Below, in pieces: positions 63,770 through 64,000 of a DNA stretch of 64,000 bases. Location: IMG/VR virus record IMGVR_UViG_3300036766_002281, positions 1-64,000 of that record, one strand, 5' to 3'. The stretch comes from a virus. Under the pieces are notes generated by a model. It did not search any database and was not told the origin of the DNA. It worked only from the letters and a program-made list of their open reading frames with translations. Position 1 is the first letter of the stretch. Every line of letters begins with the position of its first letter. A program made the translations under genes and the position numbers.

Positions 63770-64000
63770 ATGGTTGAACCCGTAGTGGTTAAAGAAGTAT
63801 TTGAACTACCTTCTTTAACAGAGAGGAACATTCTAGTAAAAATTCCAGATCGTTTCCACAGAAATATTTTCTTGTGGATGCATTCAATTCGTCCAATTAG
63901 CTACGAGTATGATGTTCGTACGGAAAAGACTTCTCTAAAATTAGGGAAGTCTTTTCCGGAGCATTCTATTCCTTTTTTGGTTTTATACAAAGGCAGAGTT
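63770..64000 (+). CDS. Hypothetical protein, 3'-truncated by window end
   Basis: Open from ATG 63770 (SD GGAGGA, 7 nt) to the end of the window: MVEPVVVKEVFELPSL, NILVKIPDRFHRNIFLWMHS, YEYDVRTEKTSLKLG. Likely a head-region protein continuing beyond 64000. It contains an internal terminator-like hairpin. No family assignable from 77 residues. Confidence 0.6.
   Translation, partial: MVEPVVVKEVFELPSLTERNILVKIPDRFHRNIFLWMHSIRPISYEYDVRTEKTSLKLGKSFPEHSIPFLVLYKGRV
63921..63958 (+). terminator. Terminator-like hairpin inside the last ORF
   Basis: A perfect 13-bp stem, CGGAAAAGACTTC (63921-63933) with GAAGTCTTTTCCG (63946-63958), extendable inward by 3 bp (one T-G). It has an A-tract on the left and T-tract on the right, the form of a bidirectional intrinsic terminator, yet it lies inside an ORF that stays open. 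It could attenuate transcription or be fortuitous. Confidence 0.45.

Overview
The window is a contiguous piece of a large, AT-rich tailed-phage genome, probably a jumbo or huge phage of a Gram-negative host. The evidence for a phage is a head-morphogenesis block: large terminase, intein-containing portal, maturation protease/scaffold, decoration-like protein and HK97-type major capsid protein. Phage-type RuvC, SbcD/SbcC, a class II ribonucleotide reductase and an FtsZ/tubulin-like GTPase are also present. A Gram-negative host is inferred from exported proteins: one with a lipobox, a predicted outer-membrane barrel and a secreted HKD nuclease. Every supported gene is on the + strand, tightly packed, often with ATGA or GTGA overlaps and good Shine-Dalgarno (SD) sequences. 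No confident tRNA gene was found.

Region by region. (1) 1-7.2 kb: recombination and repair block (RuvC-like resolvase, SbcD-like nuclease, SbcC-like ATPase). Two paralogous HNH-like genes bracket it, and it contains a ~280-nt gene-free stretch that folds like a structured RNA with a tRNA-like T arm and acceptor helix. (2) 7.2-12.4 kb: many small zinc-ribbon proteins, a DUF6527-like protein and a nucleoside deoxyribosyltransferase-like protein. (3) 12.4-31.3 kb: an accessory region of large multi-module proteins and small proteins. Its hallmark is a ~30-35-residue module, roughly M-L-x-K-I-K-E-F-Q-R-Q-A..L.R..NSVEEFKLWLEA, present about 15 times between 17.3 and 29.8 kb. It is usually N-terminal, is fused to unrelated cargo (a phosphatase, beta-helix repeats, helical or beta domains), and is often followed by K-T-A. 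A family of zinc-knuckle proteins closes the block. (4) 31.3-38.4 kb: secreted HKD nuclease, FtsZ-like protein, TnpB, three exported Fn3-like proteins. (5) 38.4-64 kb: barrel protein, terminase, an intein-containing metallopeptidase-like protein, Nudix-HAD and nucleotidyltransferase-2H fusions, M15 peptidase, ribonucleotide reductase, portal with intein, protease, decoration, capsid, then a strong terminator and two further genes.

How it may fit together (inference). K/R-S/T-A motifs, often followed by D/E, recur in the multi-module proteins, right after the repeated module, in the portal and protease, and near residue 100 of the capsid protein, where an HK97-type delta domain would end. The repeated module recalls the T4 capsid-targeting sequence of internal proteins. 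The working hypothesis is that region 3 encodes a set of capsid-packaged proteins, addressed by the module and trimmed at K-[ST]-A by the protease at 57.6 kb. This is untested, but virion proteomics could settle it.

Separately, 6-bp short tandem repeats occur throughout. In genes they encode dipeptide repeats, and between genes they form low-complexity linkers. This is unusual for a phage.
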